A stretch of DNA of 64,000 bases from Marivita lacus (GCF_014637725.1 NZ_BMFC01000003.1:310001-374000); one strand, 5' to 3'; positions 33,475-43,255 are shown, counted from the stretch's first letter. Made by a program: numbers and translations. The notes: a model not told the origin generated them from the letters alone.

Positions 33475-34029
33475 ATGCGCAAATACAAATCTGCCGTTGC
33501 GGCATTTCTTCTGGCACTCGCCGTGATGCAGGGGCCGGTTCAGGCTCAACAGGCCAGTGCGTCCGAGCTGCTTGACCAGCTGGCAGAGGCCGAGGATGCG
33601 CGCGCCGCAGACCGGCTGGAACGGCAGCTACGGCAGGAATGGTCGAAATCCGGATCTGCGGCGATGGACCTGCTGCTCAAGCGGGGTCAGGATGCGCTGG
33701 ATGTCGACAACATAGACGCCGCACTGGAGCATCTTCGGGCACTGACCGATCACGCGCCGGACTTTGCCGAAGGTTGGCACACCCTTGCTCTGGCCTATTA
33801 CCGCGCGGATCAATTCGGCCCGGCAGCGGATGCGCTGGAACGCACACTTGCGCTCAACCCTCTGCATTTCGGCGCGTTGCGCGGCATGGGGGCGATATTC
33901 GAACAGGTCGACAAACCCCACCTTGCGTATGACGCCTATTCGCGGGTACTCACGCTCAGGCCGCATGATTCCGACGTGATCGACGCGTTGGAGCGGCTGG
34001 AGCGACAGGTGATCGGAGAGACGATCTGA
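33475..34029 (+). CDS. TPR-repeat periplasmic protein
   Basis: Tetratricopeptide-repeat protein of 184 residues with a signal peptide (residues 1-25, ending VQAQQA). TPR units are visible from about residue 60, for example ALEHLRALTDHAPDFAEGWH, ALAYYRADQFGPAADALERT and AYDAYSRVLTLRPHDSD. It probably mediates protein contacts in the periplasm. GAGG lies 6 bases before the ATG at 33475, while an ATG at 33463 is also in frame. It is followed 38 bp later by the helicase gene. Confidence 0.8.
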   Translation: MRKYKSAVAAFLLALAVMQGPVQAQQASASELLDQLAEAEDARAADRLERQLRQEWSKSGSAAMDLLLKRGQDALDVDNIDAALEHLRALTDHAPDFAEGWHTLALAYYRADQFGPAADALERTLALNPLHFGALRGMGAIFEQVDKPHLAYDAYSRVLTLRPHDSDVIDALERLERQVIGETI

Positions 34030-34067
34030 CCACCTGACGCCCGAGCAGGACGGCAAAGGACGTCAAC

Positions 34068-37037
34068 ATGGCCGGACATGCGCGGGTTGCGGCGATTCTC
34101 GGCCCGACCAACACAGGCAAGACCCACTACGCTATCGACCGGATGCTGGGCTATCGTACCGGTATGATCGGATTGCCGCTGCGGCTTTTGGCGCGCGAGG
34201 TCTATGACAAGATCGTCGCCGCGCGCGGGCCTTCTGTTGTGGCGCTTGTCACTGGCGAGGAGCGGATCGTACCGCCACGCGCGCAGTACTGGGTCTGCAC
34301 GGTCGAGGCGATGCCCGAGGGCATGGGCTGTGATTTCGTCGGCATCGACGAGATCCAGCTTTGTGCCGATCCCGAGCGCGGCCATGTGTTCACCGACCGC
34401 CTGTTGCGGATGCGTGGGCAGCACGAGACCCTGTTCATGGGGTCAGACACGATGCGCGGGACGATCGCGAGCCTTGTGCAAGGGGTCGAATTTGTCCGCC
34501 GCGAACGGATGAGCCAACTGACCTATACCGGTTCGAAAAAGATCAGCCGGTTGCAGCCGCGCACCGCCATTGTCGGGTTTTCGGTCGAAAATGTTTATGC
34601 GATTGCCGAGCTGTTGCGCCGTCAGAAGGGCGGCGCTGCCGTGGTGATGGGGGCTCTGTCGCCGCGGACACGCAATGCGCAGGTCGATCTGTACCAGAAT
34701 GGCGAGGTGGATTTCCTTGTTGCGACCGATGCCATCGGCATGGGGCTGAACCTTGACATCAACCATGTCGCGTTTTCGTCCCTGACCAAGTTCGATGGCC
34801 GCCGGATGCGGCCGCTCATGCCCAACGAGTTGGCGCAGATCGCCGGGCGCGCCGGGCGCGGCATGTCGAACGGCACCTTCGGTGTGACCGGCGAGGCGTC
34901 GCCCATCTCGGAAGAGGTGGAAGAGGCGATCACGAACCACCGCTTCACACCGCTGAGAAAGCTGAATTGGCGCAATGCCGATCTGCGCTTCGGGTCGATC
35001 GACACGCTGATTGCCTCACTCGAGGCCAGCCCGAATGACGAGCTGCTGGTCAAGGCGCGCGAGGCGGATGATCTGCAGGCGCTCAAGGCGCTCAGCGCCG
35101 TGGCCGAGGTACAGGCGCGGGCGTCCGATCCCAAATCGGTCCAGCTTTTGTGGGATGTCTGCCGCATTCCCGACTTTCGCGGCATAAGTCACGCGGAACA
35201 TGCTGGGCTTTTGGAAGTTATCTATGGACACTTGCATCAACGCGGAGCCATCCCGGATGATTTCCTTGGACGACAGGTCGACCGGATCGACCGGACCGAT
35301 GGCGACATTGACACGCTGTCGAAACGGTTGGCGTATATCCGCACATGGACCTATGTCGCGCAGCGGAAAGCGTGGGTGCATGACGAAAGCCATTGGCGCG
35401 AGCAGACGCGCGCTGTAGAAGACCGACTGTCGGATGCGCTCCACGAGCGCCTGACCCAGAGATTTGTTGACCGGCGCACATCCGTGCTGCTGCGGCGGTT
35501 GAAGCAGAAGGAGGCCCTTTTGGCCGAAGTGAATGACAAGGGTGAAGTCACCGTCGAAGGCGAATTCGTCGGCAGGCTCGAAGGGTTCCGGTTCCGCCAG
35601 GACAAGGATGCAACCGGGCAGGAGGCGAAGACGCTGAAGACCGCGTCGATGCAGGCGCTCGCGCCGCATTTCCACTTGCGCGCCGACCGTTTCTACAACG
35701 CGCCCGATACCGAGATGGATTACACCGAGCAGGGCGGCCTCATGTGGGGCGACCAGGCGGTGGGCAAGCTGACCGCCGGCGATGATCCGCTCAAGCCGCG
35801 CGTCGTGGCCTTTGTCGATGAAGAGGCCGGGGCTGATGTGGGTCAGAAGGTGCAGCGCCGCCTGCAGCACTTCATCGACCGCAAGATCGCCGCGCTGTTC
35901 GAGCCGCTGATCAACCTGCAGAAAGACGAGACCCTGAACGGCCTTGCGCGCGGTTTTGCCTTTCGCATGGTCGAAGCGATGGGCCTCCTGCCGCGTGCGG
36001 ACGTGGCCGATGACGTCAAGGCGCTGGATCAGGACGCGCGCGGAATGCTGCGCAAGCATGGCATCCGCTTTGGTCAGTTCACCGTGTTCATGCCGCTGCT
36101 GCTCAAGCCTGCGCCGACGCGACTGCGTCTGGTGTTGTGGAGCCTGTCGAAGAACCTCGATGAATTCCCCGAAGCGCCGCCACCGGGTCTGGTAACAGTG
36201 CGCAACATGCCGGGCACACCGGCGGAATATTACATGGTGGCGGGCTACCGCGCCGCCGGCGAGCGCGCGATCCGCATCGACATGCTGGAACGTCTGGCCG
36301 ATCTGCTGCGCGCGCAGGACAGCCGGGGAGGGTTCGAGGCCAATCCCGACATGCTGTCGATCACGGGTCTGACGCTGGATCAGTTTGCCGACCTGATGTC
36401 CGGTCTGGGCTACAAGGCCGAAAAGGCCGAGCGCCAGAAGGTGCGCGCGGTCGATGCAGTGATGCCCGAGGATGCGGCGTCTGTGGAACCGGTCATCGTG
36501 ACCGACGAGCCTGCGCCGACGCCAGACACCCCTGTGATGGATACGGCACGGGAAGACGCGGCTCCGGGAGCGACCGCTGCCCCTGCCGATGCGCCCGAAG
36601 CTGCCGATGTGCCAGAAGCAGCCGAAGCCATGACCGATGACGGCGTTGCTCCCGTTGTCGACGCGCCCGAGGAAGTGCCTGCCGAAGCGCCGGTGCCGAC
36701 CAATTCGGAAACCGAGATCGACCCCGGTGCTGCCCCGGACGCGGCCTTGGCCGGCCCGGAAACCGAAGTGTTCTATACCTTCACATGGCGCGGCAATCGC
36801 CCCGACCGCCAACCGCGCCGCGACGGTGGCAAGGGCCGTCGGGACGCTGCCAAGCCGCAGGGCGAGCGTCCGCAAGGCGACCGGCCGCGTGGCAAGGGCA
36901 AGCCCAAGGGCAAGGGCCAGCCGCCGCGCGATGCGGGCAAGAAAACCTTCGAGGCGCGTCCCCCCAAGAAGGAAAAGCCGATCGACCCGGACAATCCCTT
37001 TGCAGCGGCCCTCATGGGGCTGAAGACGAAGGACTGA
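34068..37037 (+). CDS. SUV3-like helicase with long C-terminal basic tail
   Basis: Superfamily 2 helicase of 989 residues related to mitochondrial SUV3 and bacterial MgpS-like proteins. Walker A is GPTNTGKT (residues 12-19), motif II is DEIQ, and LVATDAIGMGLN plus QIAGRAGRG are motifs V and VI. The SUV3-like helical regions follow. From about residue 800 the sequence becomes low complexity: alanine/proline/acidic, then basic (many G-K-P-R repeats), which may bind RNA. Its probable role is RNA unwinding in turnover or ribosome work, in keeping with the S4 RNA-binding protein directly downstream. Confidence 0.88.
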   Translation: MAGHARVAAILGPTNTGKTHYAIDRMLGYRTGMIGLPLRLLAREVYDKIVAARGPSVVALVTGEERIVPPRAQYWVCTVEAMPEGMGCDFVGIDEIQLCADPERGHVFTDRLLRMRGQHETLFMGSDTMRGTIASLVQGVEFVRRERMSQLTYTGSKKISRLQPRTAIVGFSVENVYAIAELLRRQKGGAAVVMGALSPRTRNAQVDLYQNGEVDFLVATDAIGMGLNLDINHVAFSSLTKFDGRRMRPLMPNELAQIAGRAGRGMSNGTFGVTGEASPISEEVEEAITNHRFTPLRKLNWRNADLRFGSIDTLIASLEASPNDELLVKAREADDLQALKALSAVAEVQARASDPKSVQLLWDVCRIPDFRGISHAEHAGLLEVIYGHLHQRGAIPDDFLGRQVDRIDRTDGDIDTLSKRLAYIRTWTYVAQRKAWVHDESHWREQTRAVEDRLSDALHERLTQRFVDRRTSVLLRRLKQKEALLAEVNDKGEVTVEGEFVGRLEGFRFRQDKDATGQEAKTLKTASMQALAPHFHLRADRFYNAPDTEMDYTEQGGLMWGDQAVGKLTAGDDPLKPRVVAFVDEEAGADVGQKVQRRLQHFIDRKIAALFEPLINLQKDETLNGLARGFAFRMVEAMGLLPRADVADDVKALDQDARGMLRKHGIRFGQFTVFMPLLLKPAPTRLRLVLWSLSKNLDEFPEAPPPGLVTVRNMPGTPAEYYMVAGYRAAGERAIRIDMLERLADLLRAQDSRGGFEANPDMLSITGLTLDQFADLMSGLGYKAEKAERQKVRAVDAVMPEDAASVEPVIVTDEPAPTPDTPVMDTAREDAAPGATAAPADAPEAADVPEAAEAMTDDGVAPVVDAPEEVPAEAPVPTNSETEIDPGAAPDAALAGPETEVFYTFTWRGNRPDRQPRRDGGKGRRDAAKPQGERPQGDRPRGKGKPKGKGQPPRDAGKKTFEARPPKKEKPIDPDNPFAAALMGLKTKD

Positions 37038-37038
37038 G

Positions 37039-37419
37039 TTGACAGACCCGGCGCAGAAGCTTCGGATCGACAAGTGGCTCTGGCATGCGCGTTTTTTCAA
37101 GACGCGCAGCCTGGCCGCCAAGATCGTGTCCGGTGGCAAGGTGCGGGTCAATGGCCAGCCGGTTTCCAAGCCCGCCTATGCGGTGAGCGCGTCGGACGTG
37201 CTCACCTTTCCCCAGGGCGACGATGTGCGCGTGATCAAGGTGCTTGCCATGGGAGAGCGGCGCGGGCCCGCCCCCGAGGCGCAGTTGCTCTACGAAGATC
37301 TCGCCCCTCCCAAGCCGCGCGAGACATTGGAGCAGGTGCCCCGCTTTGAGGGCAAGGGTCGCCCGACCAAGAAAGATCGTCGCGCCCTGCAACAAACCCG
37401 GTCAGACCTTCTTGAATGA
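37039..37419 (+). CDS. S4-domain RNA-binding protein (Hsp15-like)
   Basis: RNA-binding protein of 126 residues with an N-terminal S4 domain (LRIDKWLWHARFFKTRSLAA, then GGKVRVNGQPVSKP). Hsp15/HslR of E. coli binds stalled 50S subunits carrying tRNA; the same role is plausible. I use the TTG at 37039, one base after the helicase stop, since no ATG or GTG suits the conserved N-terminus better. The C-terminal part is basic (GKGRPTKKDRRA). Confidence 0.85.
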   Translation: MTDPAQKLRIDKWLWHARFFKTRSLAAKIVSGGKVRVNGQPVSKPAYAVSASDVLTFPQGDDVRVIKVLAMGERRGPAPEAQLLYEDLAPPKPRETLEQVPRFEGKGRPTKKDRRALQQTRSDLLE

Positions 37420-37468
37420 TTTTTCCCGGTGGCTTAGCTAGCGTGCGAATGATCGATGGAAGACGCGC

Positions 37469-37807
37469 ATGACCTATATCGTGAACGATGCCTGCATTGC
37501 CTGCAAATATACCGACTGCGTCGAAGTTTGCCCGGTGGATTGCTTTTACGAGGGGGAGAACATGCTTGTGATCCATCCCGACGAGTGCATCGATTGCGGC
37601 GTTTGCGAACCCGAATGCCCGGCTGATGCGATCCGCCCGGACACCGAGCCAGACATGGACAAATGGGTCGAGTTCAACCGCAAATATGCCGAGAAATGGC
37701 CTGTCATCATCACCAAGAAAGACCCGCTGCCCGAGGCGGAGGAACGCGACGGTGAGAGTGGCAAGCTTGAGAAGTACTTCTCCGAGGCTCCCGGCGAAGG
37801 CGGCTGA
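37469..37807 (+). CDS. fdxA: 7Fe ferredoxin FdxA
   Basis: Seven-iron ferredoxin of 112 residues, binding one [3Fe-4S] and one [4Fe-4S] cluster. Cysteines sit in [17 protein letters not shown] and in [12 protein letters not shown], and the C-terminal extension ends in an acidic segment. It carries electrons in the cytoplasm; partners are unknown. The order helicase, S4 protein, fdxA and carD is common in Rhodobacterales from memory. Confidence 0.92.
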   Translation: MTYIVNDACIACKYTDCVEVCPVDCFYEGENMLVIHPDECIDCGVCEPECPADAIRPDTEPDMDKWVEFNRKYAEKWPVIITKKDPLPEAEERDGESGKLEKYFSEAPGEGG

Positions 37808-38081
37808 TGATTCGCGATGGACGACGCCAATAGGCGAAGTTTGCAAGGCAAGCCCTTGTAAACATATGCATATCGCGCGCGAGTCGAGCCTCTACCGCGG
37901 GGCCTAATTTTGTGTTATACTATTGATACAAATGACACCTGTGGGACACACGCCATCGCTGGCGTATGGCATATGAGCTGACATAAGCTTGTTCTGATAC
38001 ACTGAATGAAACGACCGGAAGCCATGCTCCCGATCGGTATTTTTGTCTGTGTCGCATGGGCGCACGCAAGGAAGGTTCTGA
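37808..38081. other. Intergenic region between fdxA and carD
   Basis: A 274-bp non-coding gap that presumably holds the carD promoter and leader. I see a 10-bp palindrome ATATGCATAT (37864-37873), a small hairpin CGCCA-TCGC-TGGCG (37951-37964) and an imperfect stem ACCG...CGGT (38014-38038) followed by ATTTTTGT, which could act as a weak attenuator before carD. No convincing -35/-10 pair is visible. Confidence 0.4.
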
Positions 38082-38600
38082 ATGACCAAATCTAAAAAAT
38101 CCGAATTCCGTCCGAACGATTATGTTGTCTACCCGGCACATGGCGTGGGCCAGATCGTGTCGATCGAAGAGCAGGAGATCGCCGGCATCACGCTCGAGCT
38201 GTTCGTGATCTCGTTCGAGAAAGACAAGATGACCCTGCGCGTTCCGACGCACAAGGCCACGGAAATCGGTATGCGGTCGCTGAGTTCACCCGACGTGGTG
38301 AGCCAGGCGATGAAGACGCTGAAAGGCAAGGCCAAGGTCAAGAAGGCCATGTGGTCGCGCCGGGCGCAGGAATACGAACAGAAGATCAACTCGGGCGACC
38401 TGATCGCAATTGCCGAGGTGGTCCGTGACCTGCACCGCGCCGACGATCAGCGCGAACAGAGCTATTCCGAGCGTCAGCTTTATGAAGCAGCACTGGAGCG
38501 TCTGACACGCGAAGTCGCCGCCACCTCGGGTGGGGACGAACTGGCCGCAGCCAAGCAGATTGGCGATGTCCTGACATCGCGGACACCTGCCGCAGCCTGA
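38082..38600 (+). CDS. carD: CarD-family RNA polymerase regulator
   Basis: CarD/CdnL-family protein of 172 residues. The N-terminal RNA-polymerase-interaction domain is clear: FRPNDYVVYPAHGVGQIVSIEE, then LELFVISFEKDKMTLRVPT. The helical C-terminal domain binds DNA upstream of the -10 element, with WSRRAQEYEQKINSGDLIAI. Proteins of this family stabilise open complexes, mainly at rRNA and housekeeping promoters. AAGGAAGG precedes the ATG. A strong intrinsic terminator follows. Confidence 0.9.
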   Translation: MTKSKKSEFRPNDYVVYPAHGVGQIVSIEEQEIAGITLELFVISFEKDKMTLRVPTHKATEIGMRSLSSPDVVSQAMKTLKGKAKVKKAMWSRRAQEYEQKINSGDLIAIAEVVRDLHRADDQREQSYSERQLYEAALERLTREVAATSGGDELAAAKQIGDVLTSRTPAAA

Positions 38601-38624
38601 TTTCGGCTTCGGATGAATTTCAAG

Positions 38625-38650
38625 GCGGTCCCGAAAGGGGCCGCTTTTTT
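38625..38650 (+). terminator. Intrinsic terminator of carD
   Basis: GCGGTCCC-GAAA-GGGGCCGC followed by six T: an 8-bp stem with one G-U pair and a GNRA tetraloop. It starts 24 bp after the carD stop. This is a textbook rho-independent terminator on the plus strand. Confidence 0.9.
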
Positions 38651-38663
38651 CATGTCGTCTGTT

Positions 38664-40544
38664 TCACGCTGCGTCGTTGTTGGCGTTTTCCAGCGCACTG
38701 AGCAAGGACGCCTCCAGCTCTTTTTCCAACTCTTTGGCGCGCGCGATATAGGCGGCGTTCTGGGCCGACGGGATGTTCGGATCCCAGAGTTCCGCCAGTT
38801 CGCGCACTGTGTGGCGGTCATGCTGGTAGAACAGCGTTTCGGCGGCGTTCGCTTCGAATTCCGTCAGCCCGATATTCTCGAGAACATAGCGACCCGCGCG
38901 CAACGAGCTGTCGAACAACTCGCGCACGATGTCATTCGCGCCCGCCTGATAAAGCCGGTAGGTGTGCGTGCGGTCGCGGGACCGGGCGACGATGTGGATG
39001 TCGGGGCGCAGCCTGCGGGCATAGGTGACCAGTTGCTCCGCCGCCACTGGATCGTCAAGCGCCACCATGAGCACGCGCGCCGTGTCGATCCCCGCCGCAT
39101 GCAGAAGGTCAGGGCGCAGCGGATCCCCGAAAAAGCCCTGGTAGCCGAATTGCCGCATCAGCTGGATGGTCTTGAGGTTGTTGTCGATCACAACTGTCTT
39201 TGCACCCACCGACTGAACAAGGCGGTTGACGATCTGGCCGAACCGCCCGATCCCCGCGATGATCACCGTGCCCTGTTGGTCGATCGCATCGTGCTCGATG
39301 GCGTTTTCCCCGTCCTTGAGGCGCCTGGACAGGATTTCGTAGAGAATGAACGCCAGCGGCGTGATGAGCATTGACAGCGCCACGATCAGCAGCAGCCGAT
39401 CCGCGAGGTAATCGGGCAGGATGGCCTGTTGCACCGAGAACGAGATCAGCACGAAGCCGAATTCCCCGGCTTGGGCCAAGCCCAGCGTGAACAGCCATTG
39501 GTCCCGTCCGCGCAACTTGAACGCGCGCCCGAGCCCGTAAAGGATCACCCATTTCAGGAACATGATCCCAAGCGCGAGGCCAAGAATGCCGAACGGCTCG
39601 GAAAAGAGCAGGCCAAAGTCGATGCCCGCGCCCACGGTGATGAAGAACAGCCCCAGCAACAGTCCCTTGAAGGGTTCGATATCGGATTCAAGCTCGTGCC
39701 GGAATTCGCTGTTGGCCAGCACGACCCCGGCGAGGAACGTCCCCAACGCGGGCGACAGACCCACGGCGGTCATCAAGAAGGCGATGCCGATCACGATCAG
39801 AAGGGCCAGCGCCGTGTACATCTCGCGCAGTCGGGCAGCGTGGATGTAGCGGAAGAGGGGGCGCGCGCCGTAGACACCTCCAAGGATGATCAGCGCCACC
39901 GCGCCAAGCGTCACAAGCGTAACGCCCCATCCCGGCAGGCCTTCGATCAGGGACATCCCGTGGCCATGCGCGTCGTCGACCTGCTCAAGCGTACCGCGAT
40001 AGATGGACCCGTCCTCGTTGAGCGTCGGTTCTATGGGTACCGCAAGCAAGGGCAGCATCACCAGCATCGGGATCACCGCGATGTCCTGCGTCAGCAGCAC
40101 CGAGAAGGTCGACCGCCCGCCGCTGGTCTGCATCAGTCCCTTCTCGCTCAGGGTTTGCAGCACGATGGCGGTGGACGAGAGCGAAAAGATCATCCCGATG
40201 GCAAGTGCGGTTTGCCAGACGAACCCGAGATAGATCGCGCCCGCCATCACGGCGAACATGGTGAGGATCACTTGCATGCCTCCAAGGCCGATCAGCCGGT
40301 GGCGCATGTCCCAAAGCGCGCGCGGCTCAAGTTCGAGCCCGATCAGGAAGAGCATCATCACGACGCCGAATTCCGCGAAATGCTGCAAGTCGGTTGTGTT
40401 GGCAACAAGGCCCAGACCCGGCCCGATTACGACACCGGCCAGCAGGTATCCCAGCACCGATCCCAGCCCGAGGCGCGCCGCGATGGGCACCGCGATCACC
40501 GCTGCAAGCAGGAAGACCGACGCGAGGAACAGGAATTCAGCCAT
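38664..40544 (-). CDS. Monovalent cation:proton antiporter-2 (KefC-like) with TrkA-N domain
   Basis: Inner-membrane antiporter of 626 residues of the CPA2 family, similar to KefB/KefC. About 12-13 membrane segments occupy residues 1-400 (starting FLFLASVFLLAAVIAVPIAA), including the conserved LFLIGLELEP and the TQDIAVIPML region. A cytosolic TrkA-N nucleotide-binding domain begins with VIIAGIGRFGQIVNRL. A C-terminal helical tail ends in LEASLLSALENANND. Expected function is glutathione-linked or general K+/H+ antiport; the specific gating ligand is unknown. Confidence 0.88.
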   Translation of the reverse strand: MAEFLFLASVFLLAAVIAVPIAARLGLGSVLGYLLAGVVIGPGLGLVANTTDLQHFAEFGVVMMLFLIGLELEPRALWDMRHRLIGLGGMQVILTMFAVMAGAIYLGFVWQTALAIGMIFSLSSTAIVLQTLSEKGLMQTSGGRSTFSVLLTQDIAVIPMLVMLPLLAVPIEPTLNEDGSIYRGTLEQVDDAHGHGMSLIEGLPGWGVTLVTLGAVALIILGGVYGARPLFRYIHAARLREMYTALALLIVIGIAFLMTAVGLSPALGTFLAGVVLANSEFRHELESDIEPFKGLLLGLFFITVGAGIDFGLLFSEPFGILGLALGIMFLKWVILYGLGRAFKLRGRDQWLFTLGLAQAGEFGFVLISFSVQQAILPDYLADRLLLIVALSMLITPLAFILYEILSRRLKDGENAIEHDAIDQQGTVIIAGIGRFGQIVNRLVQSVGAKTVVIDNNLKTIQLMRQFGYQGFFGDPLRPDLLHAAGIDTARVLMVALDDPVAAEQLVTYARRLRPDIHIVARSRDRTHTYRLYQAGANDIVRELFDSSLRAGRYVLENIGLTEFEANAAETLFYQHDRHTVRELAELWDPNIPSAQNAAYIARAKELEKELEASLLSALENANNDAA

Positions 40545-40678
40545 TTTGGGTTTGCCTTTCGAACTGTCCTATCCTGTCGGTTCGGACATGGAAAAGACAA
40601 CCGTGAGGATATCAGCTTGCCAGATCATGCGGCAATCACCCATCAAGTGCTCATTTCTTCAGCAGTCATGAAGGGACT

Positions 40679-43255
40679 TCACCCGTCCGGCATGTCCAGC
40701 ACGACATTGCGACCATTCTTGGAATAGCGCAGCTCGCTGTCGCCGATGGCCGCCACGCGCCCGCCGTCCAACGTGTCGCCCACCTTGACCTTCTGGTAGC
40801 GCCCGTTGCCCAGCCGTACGAGGGCGCGGCGGTTCGACGGTTTGCCATAGACCCCGATCAGGTTGATCCGGCGCAGGTTGAGCGCGTTGGTGACAGTCGC
40901 CTGCCGCGCCACGTTGGCGGTCGAGGGGATGCTGGGCTGCACGACGCGCGGTGCCACTGCGGCGGCAGCGACCTGCCGGACCTCCGCGGGTTCTTCGGGC
41001 GGCGGTGCGCTCCGGGCTTGTTCGACGATCTGCGAAAAATTGCGCGGACGGGTGACAGGCGCGATGGATTGCGCGACGGCGTATTCCGTGGCGTCGGGTT
41101 GGGATTGCTCTTCGTCGGCCTTCAGCGTTTCGGGTCGTGCCAAGGGACGCAACGCCGCAAGCTCGACACGGGTGCGCCCTGCGAGTTGCGCGCGCTCATT
41201 GCCCTCGATCAGGCCTGTGGGCCGCACGCGGGGGCGGAAGCCTTCCAGCTCGGGCGAAACCGCGCTTTCGGCTGTGCCGTCTGCGGGGGCCTCGGGCAGG
41301 ACCGCGTCTGGTGTCGGGCGGGTCGGGGGCACCACGGGGGGCAGACCGGCAAAGACACGCACGCCGTCCGGGTTGATCGTGCCCTCTGGCGCGGCAATCA
41401 CCAGCCCGCGGTCGTCCAGCGTGAACCGTGTGCCCGGTGCCGCCGGGTTGGGCTGCGACAGGTAGGTCCTGTCATTGCGCAGCGCCTCTGCACCCGGCAG
41501 GGCGACCGCATCGAATTGCTGAATCCGACTGTCGATGGATGCGACATAGAGATCGTCAAGGCTGGTCAGCATCGGTGTTTCGGGCAGTTCCGGAGACCGT
41601 TGCCAGATGCCTGTCGCCGCATAGCGCGCATCCGCCTCTTCCGGGGTGAGCGCAGTGGGCGGCGGCAGGAGGTCCGAAAGCCCGTCGACGGTGTCCGAGG
41701 GCGCTTCCATCACGTCCAGTGCAGCAAATTGAACGTCCGCGTCGTCTTCCTCGGGTGCGGTGACAGAGCCGTCCAATGGCAGGAGTTCCACGTCGGGCAT
41801 TCGGGCGATGGAGGGCGTATCCGGGTCGCGGTCGAAAATGCGCGACAGACCTTCGTCCAGAAACACGCTGGCCCATGCCGCGACCGCCAGCAGGAAGATC
41901 AGCAGCGCGCTGGTCAGCATCAGGCCAAGGAACCGTGGCTTGCCACCGATCTGCGGTTCGGTGCGTGCGCCGAAGACGGTCATCCGGGCGCGTTCGTCCT
42001 GCACTGTCGCAGCGCTTGTTGGTGCGGGATCAGTCTGGCGACCGGCGCGCATTGCAGCGATGCGGGCCACGGCGGCGCGGGCGGGTTCGGGATCGTGCCG
42101 TTTCGCCGGTGGGCTCTGGGGGGCGACGGGCTGTGGGGGAATCGGAGTGTTTTGTTCAGGCGTGCGCGACTTGCGGCGGCTGAAGAAGCCGAAGCCCTTG
42201 CGCTCTTCGGGCGCTTCCGGCTGTTCGACCGGATCGACCTGCAGGACGGGGGCGGTCACGTCGCTGTCACGGGTTGATTTGCGTGCGCCGCCCAATTTGA
42301 ACCGGGTGGCTGCCGGGGGCTCCTGCACAGGTGTTTCCACCCGGGGCGCGGCAGGCACCTCTGCCGGAGCAGGGGCAGAACGCGACGCCCGGATCGAGGC
42401 AAAGGCCAGAGGCGCGGCGTCCTCGGGTGGTAGGGCCGTCAAGGTCGGTTGTAGGCGCGGGGGGGCTGCGGGATAACCCTGCTCCGAAAGGTCGGGCGCA
42501 TCAGGATCATCGGCGGCAGGACCCACCTTATACGTCTTTTCCGCGTCATCCCCATCAAGATCGGCCGCACCGGGGGCAAGCGCATCCTCCGCATCGGCCA
42601 CGTACTCCGTGACCTTTTCATCCACGAAACTCTTGGTCTCATCGGAAGTGCCAAGGATCGACTCCTCGAGTGTCGGAGCCTTGATGTCCGCGATGCTGAT
42701 CGGGGGCGGTGCTGCATCCTCGGGCGCGGCGACCACGCTCATCGGATGCGCGTCTTTCAACGGAGCCGAACCGGTCCAGCTTGCGGCCGGGCCAAAGAAC
42801 ACCTCGCCGGTGAATTCCCCCTCGGGCGGCACCGCGACAAAACAGACCGGGTCGAAATGGTGGCTCTTGGCAAAGGCTTCGGCCTCGTCCAGCGTTTCAT
42901 TGGCCACCGCCGCAATCTGGATGGAGCCGTCGGCATGCGACCAGTCAAAGCTCAGTTCATCGACCGTGTAGGGCGTGGCCCCGTCAAGTGCCAGCCGGAT
43001 GTCCTGTTGCAGCGCATCGCCGGTCTGGCCGGAATCGGCAATCGACAGGTACTTGATCTGCTCGTTCGGGATGATCAGCTTGACCTGTCCGCCGTTGGGC
43101 GACAGGCCGTCGGCATCTGATCTGAGATCGGCAAGGGCGCCGCGCAAATCGGCGGCATCTAGGGCCACATCGCCAACCGGCGTCCAGCCACCCGGGACGC
43201 GACGCAGCAACGAAATGCCTTCGAAAGAAAGTGTCAGGGCAAAGTCTGGCTTCAT
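40679..43255 (-). CDS. Orphan GspL/PilM-like N-terminus plus GspC/PilP-like C-terminus in one protein
   Basis: Single-span membrane protein of 858 residues. By eye, residues 1-160 (LTLSFEGISLLRRVPGGW, KLIIPNEQIKYLSI, LALDGATPYTVDELSFDW) resemble the cytoplasmic actin-like domain of GspL/PilM. A low-complexity proline-rich stretch follows, then one membrane helix at residues 442-466. The last 62 residues (LIGVYGKPSNRRALVRLGNG ... KVGDTLDGGRVAAIGD ... NVVLDM) resemble the periplasmic HR/PilP domain of GspC. No secretin, ATPase or pilin genes are in the window. I am sure of the domain order and only moderately sure of the homology. The ATG is complementary to 43253-43255. Confidence 0.7.
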   Translation of the reverse strand: MKPDFALTLSFEGISLLRRVPGGWTPVGDVALDAADLRGALADLRSDADGLSPNGGQVKLIIPNEQIKYLSIADSGQTGDALQQDIRLALDGATPYTVDELSFDWSHADGSIQIAAVANETLDEAEAFAKSHHFDPVCFVAVPPEGEFTGEVFFGPAASWTGSAPLKDAHPMSVVAAPEDAAPPPISIADIKAPTLEESILGTSDETKSFVDEKVTEYVADAEDALAPGAADLDGDDAEKTYKVGPAADDPDAPDLSEQGYPAAPPRLQPTLTALPPEDAAPLAFASIRASRSAPAPAEVPAAPRVETPVQEPPAATRFKLGGARKSTRDSDVTAPVLQVDPVEQPEAPEERKGFGFFSRRKSRTPEQNTPIPPQPVAPQSPPAKRHDPEPARAAVARIAAMRAGRQTDPAPTSAATVQDERARMTVFGARTEPQIGGKPRFLGLMLTSALLIFLLAVAAWASVFLDEGLSRIFDRDPDTPSIARMPDVELLPLDGSVTAPEEDDADVQFAALDVMEAPSDTVDGLSDLLPPPTALTPEEADARYAATGIWQRSPELPETPMLTSLDDLYVASIDSRIQQFDAVALPGAEALRNDRTYLSQPNPAAPGTRFTLDDRGLVIAAPEGTINPDGVRVFAGLPPVVPPTRPTPDAVLPEAPADGTAESAVSPELEGFRPRVRPTGLIEGNERAQLAGRTRVELAALRPLARPETLKADEEQSQPDATEYAVAQSIAPVTRPRNFSQIVEQARSAPPPEEPAEVRQVAAAAVAPRVVQPSIPSTANVARQATVTNALNLRRINLIGVYGKPSNRRALVRLGNGRYQKVKVGDTLDGGRVAAIGDSELRYSKNGRNVVLDMPDG

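Noticed and set aside
35016-37169. 717-aa minus-strand frame over the helicase and S4 gene
   Set aside because: It mirrors the SUV3-like helicase; no recognisable domain, and composition is that of an antisense frame.
39429-40727. 432-aa plus-strand frame over the KefC-like gene
   Set aside because: Antisense to a well-supported antiporter; low-complexity His/Gln/Glu-rich translation.
41018-42277. 419-aa plus-strand frame over the 858-aa GspL/PilM-GspC/PilP-like gene
   Set aside because: Antisense to a gene with a coherent domain layout; no start site or motif of its own.
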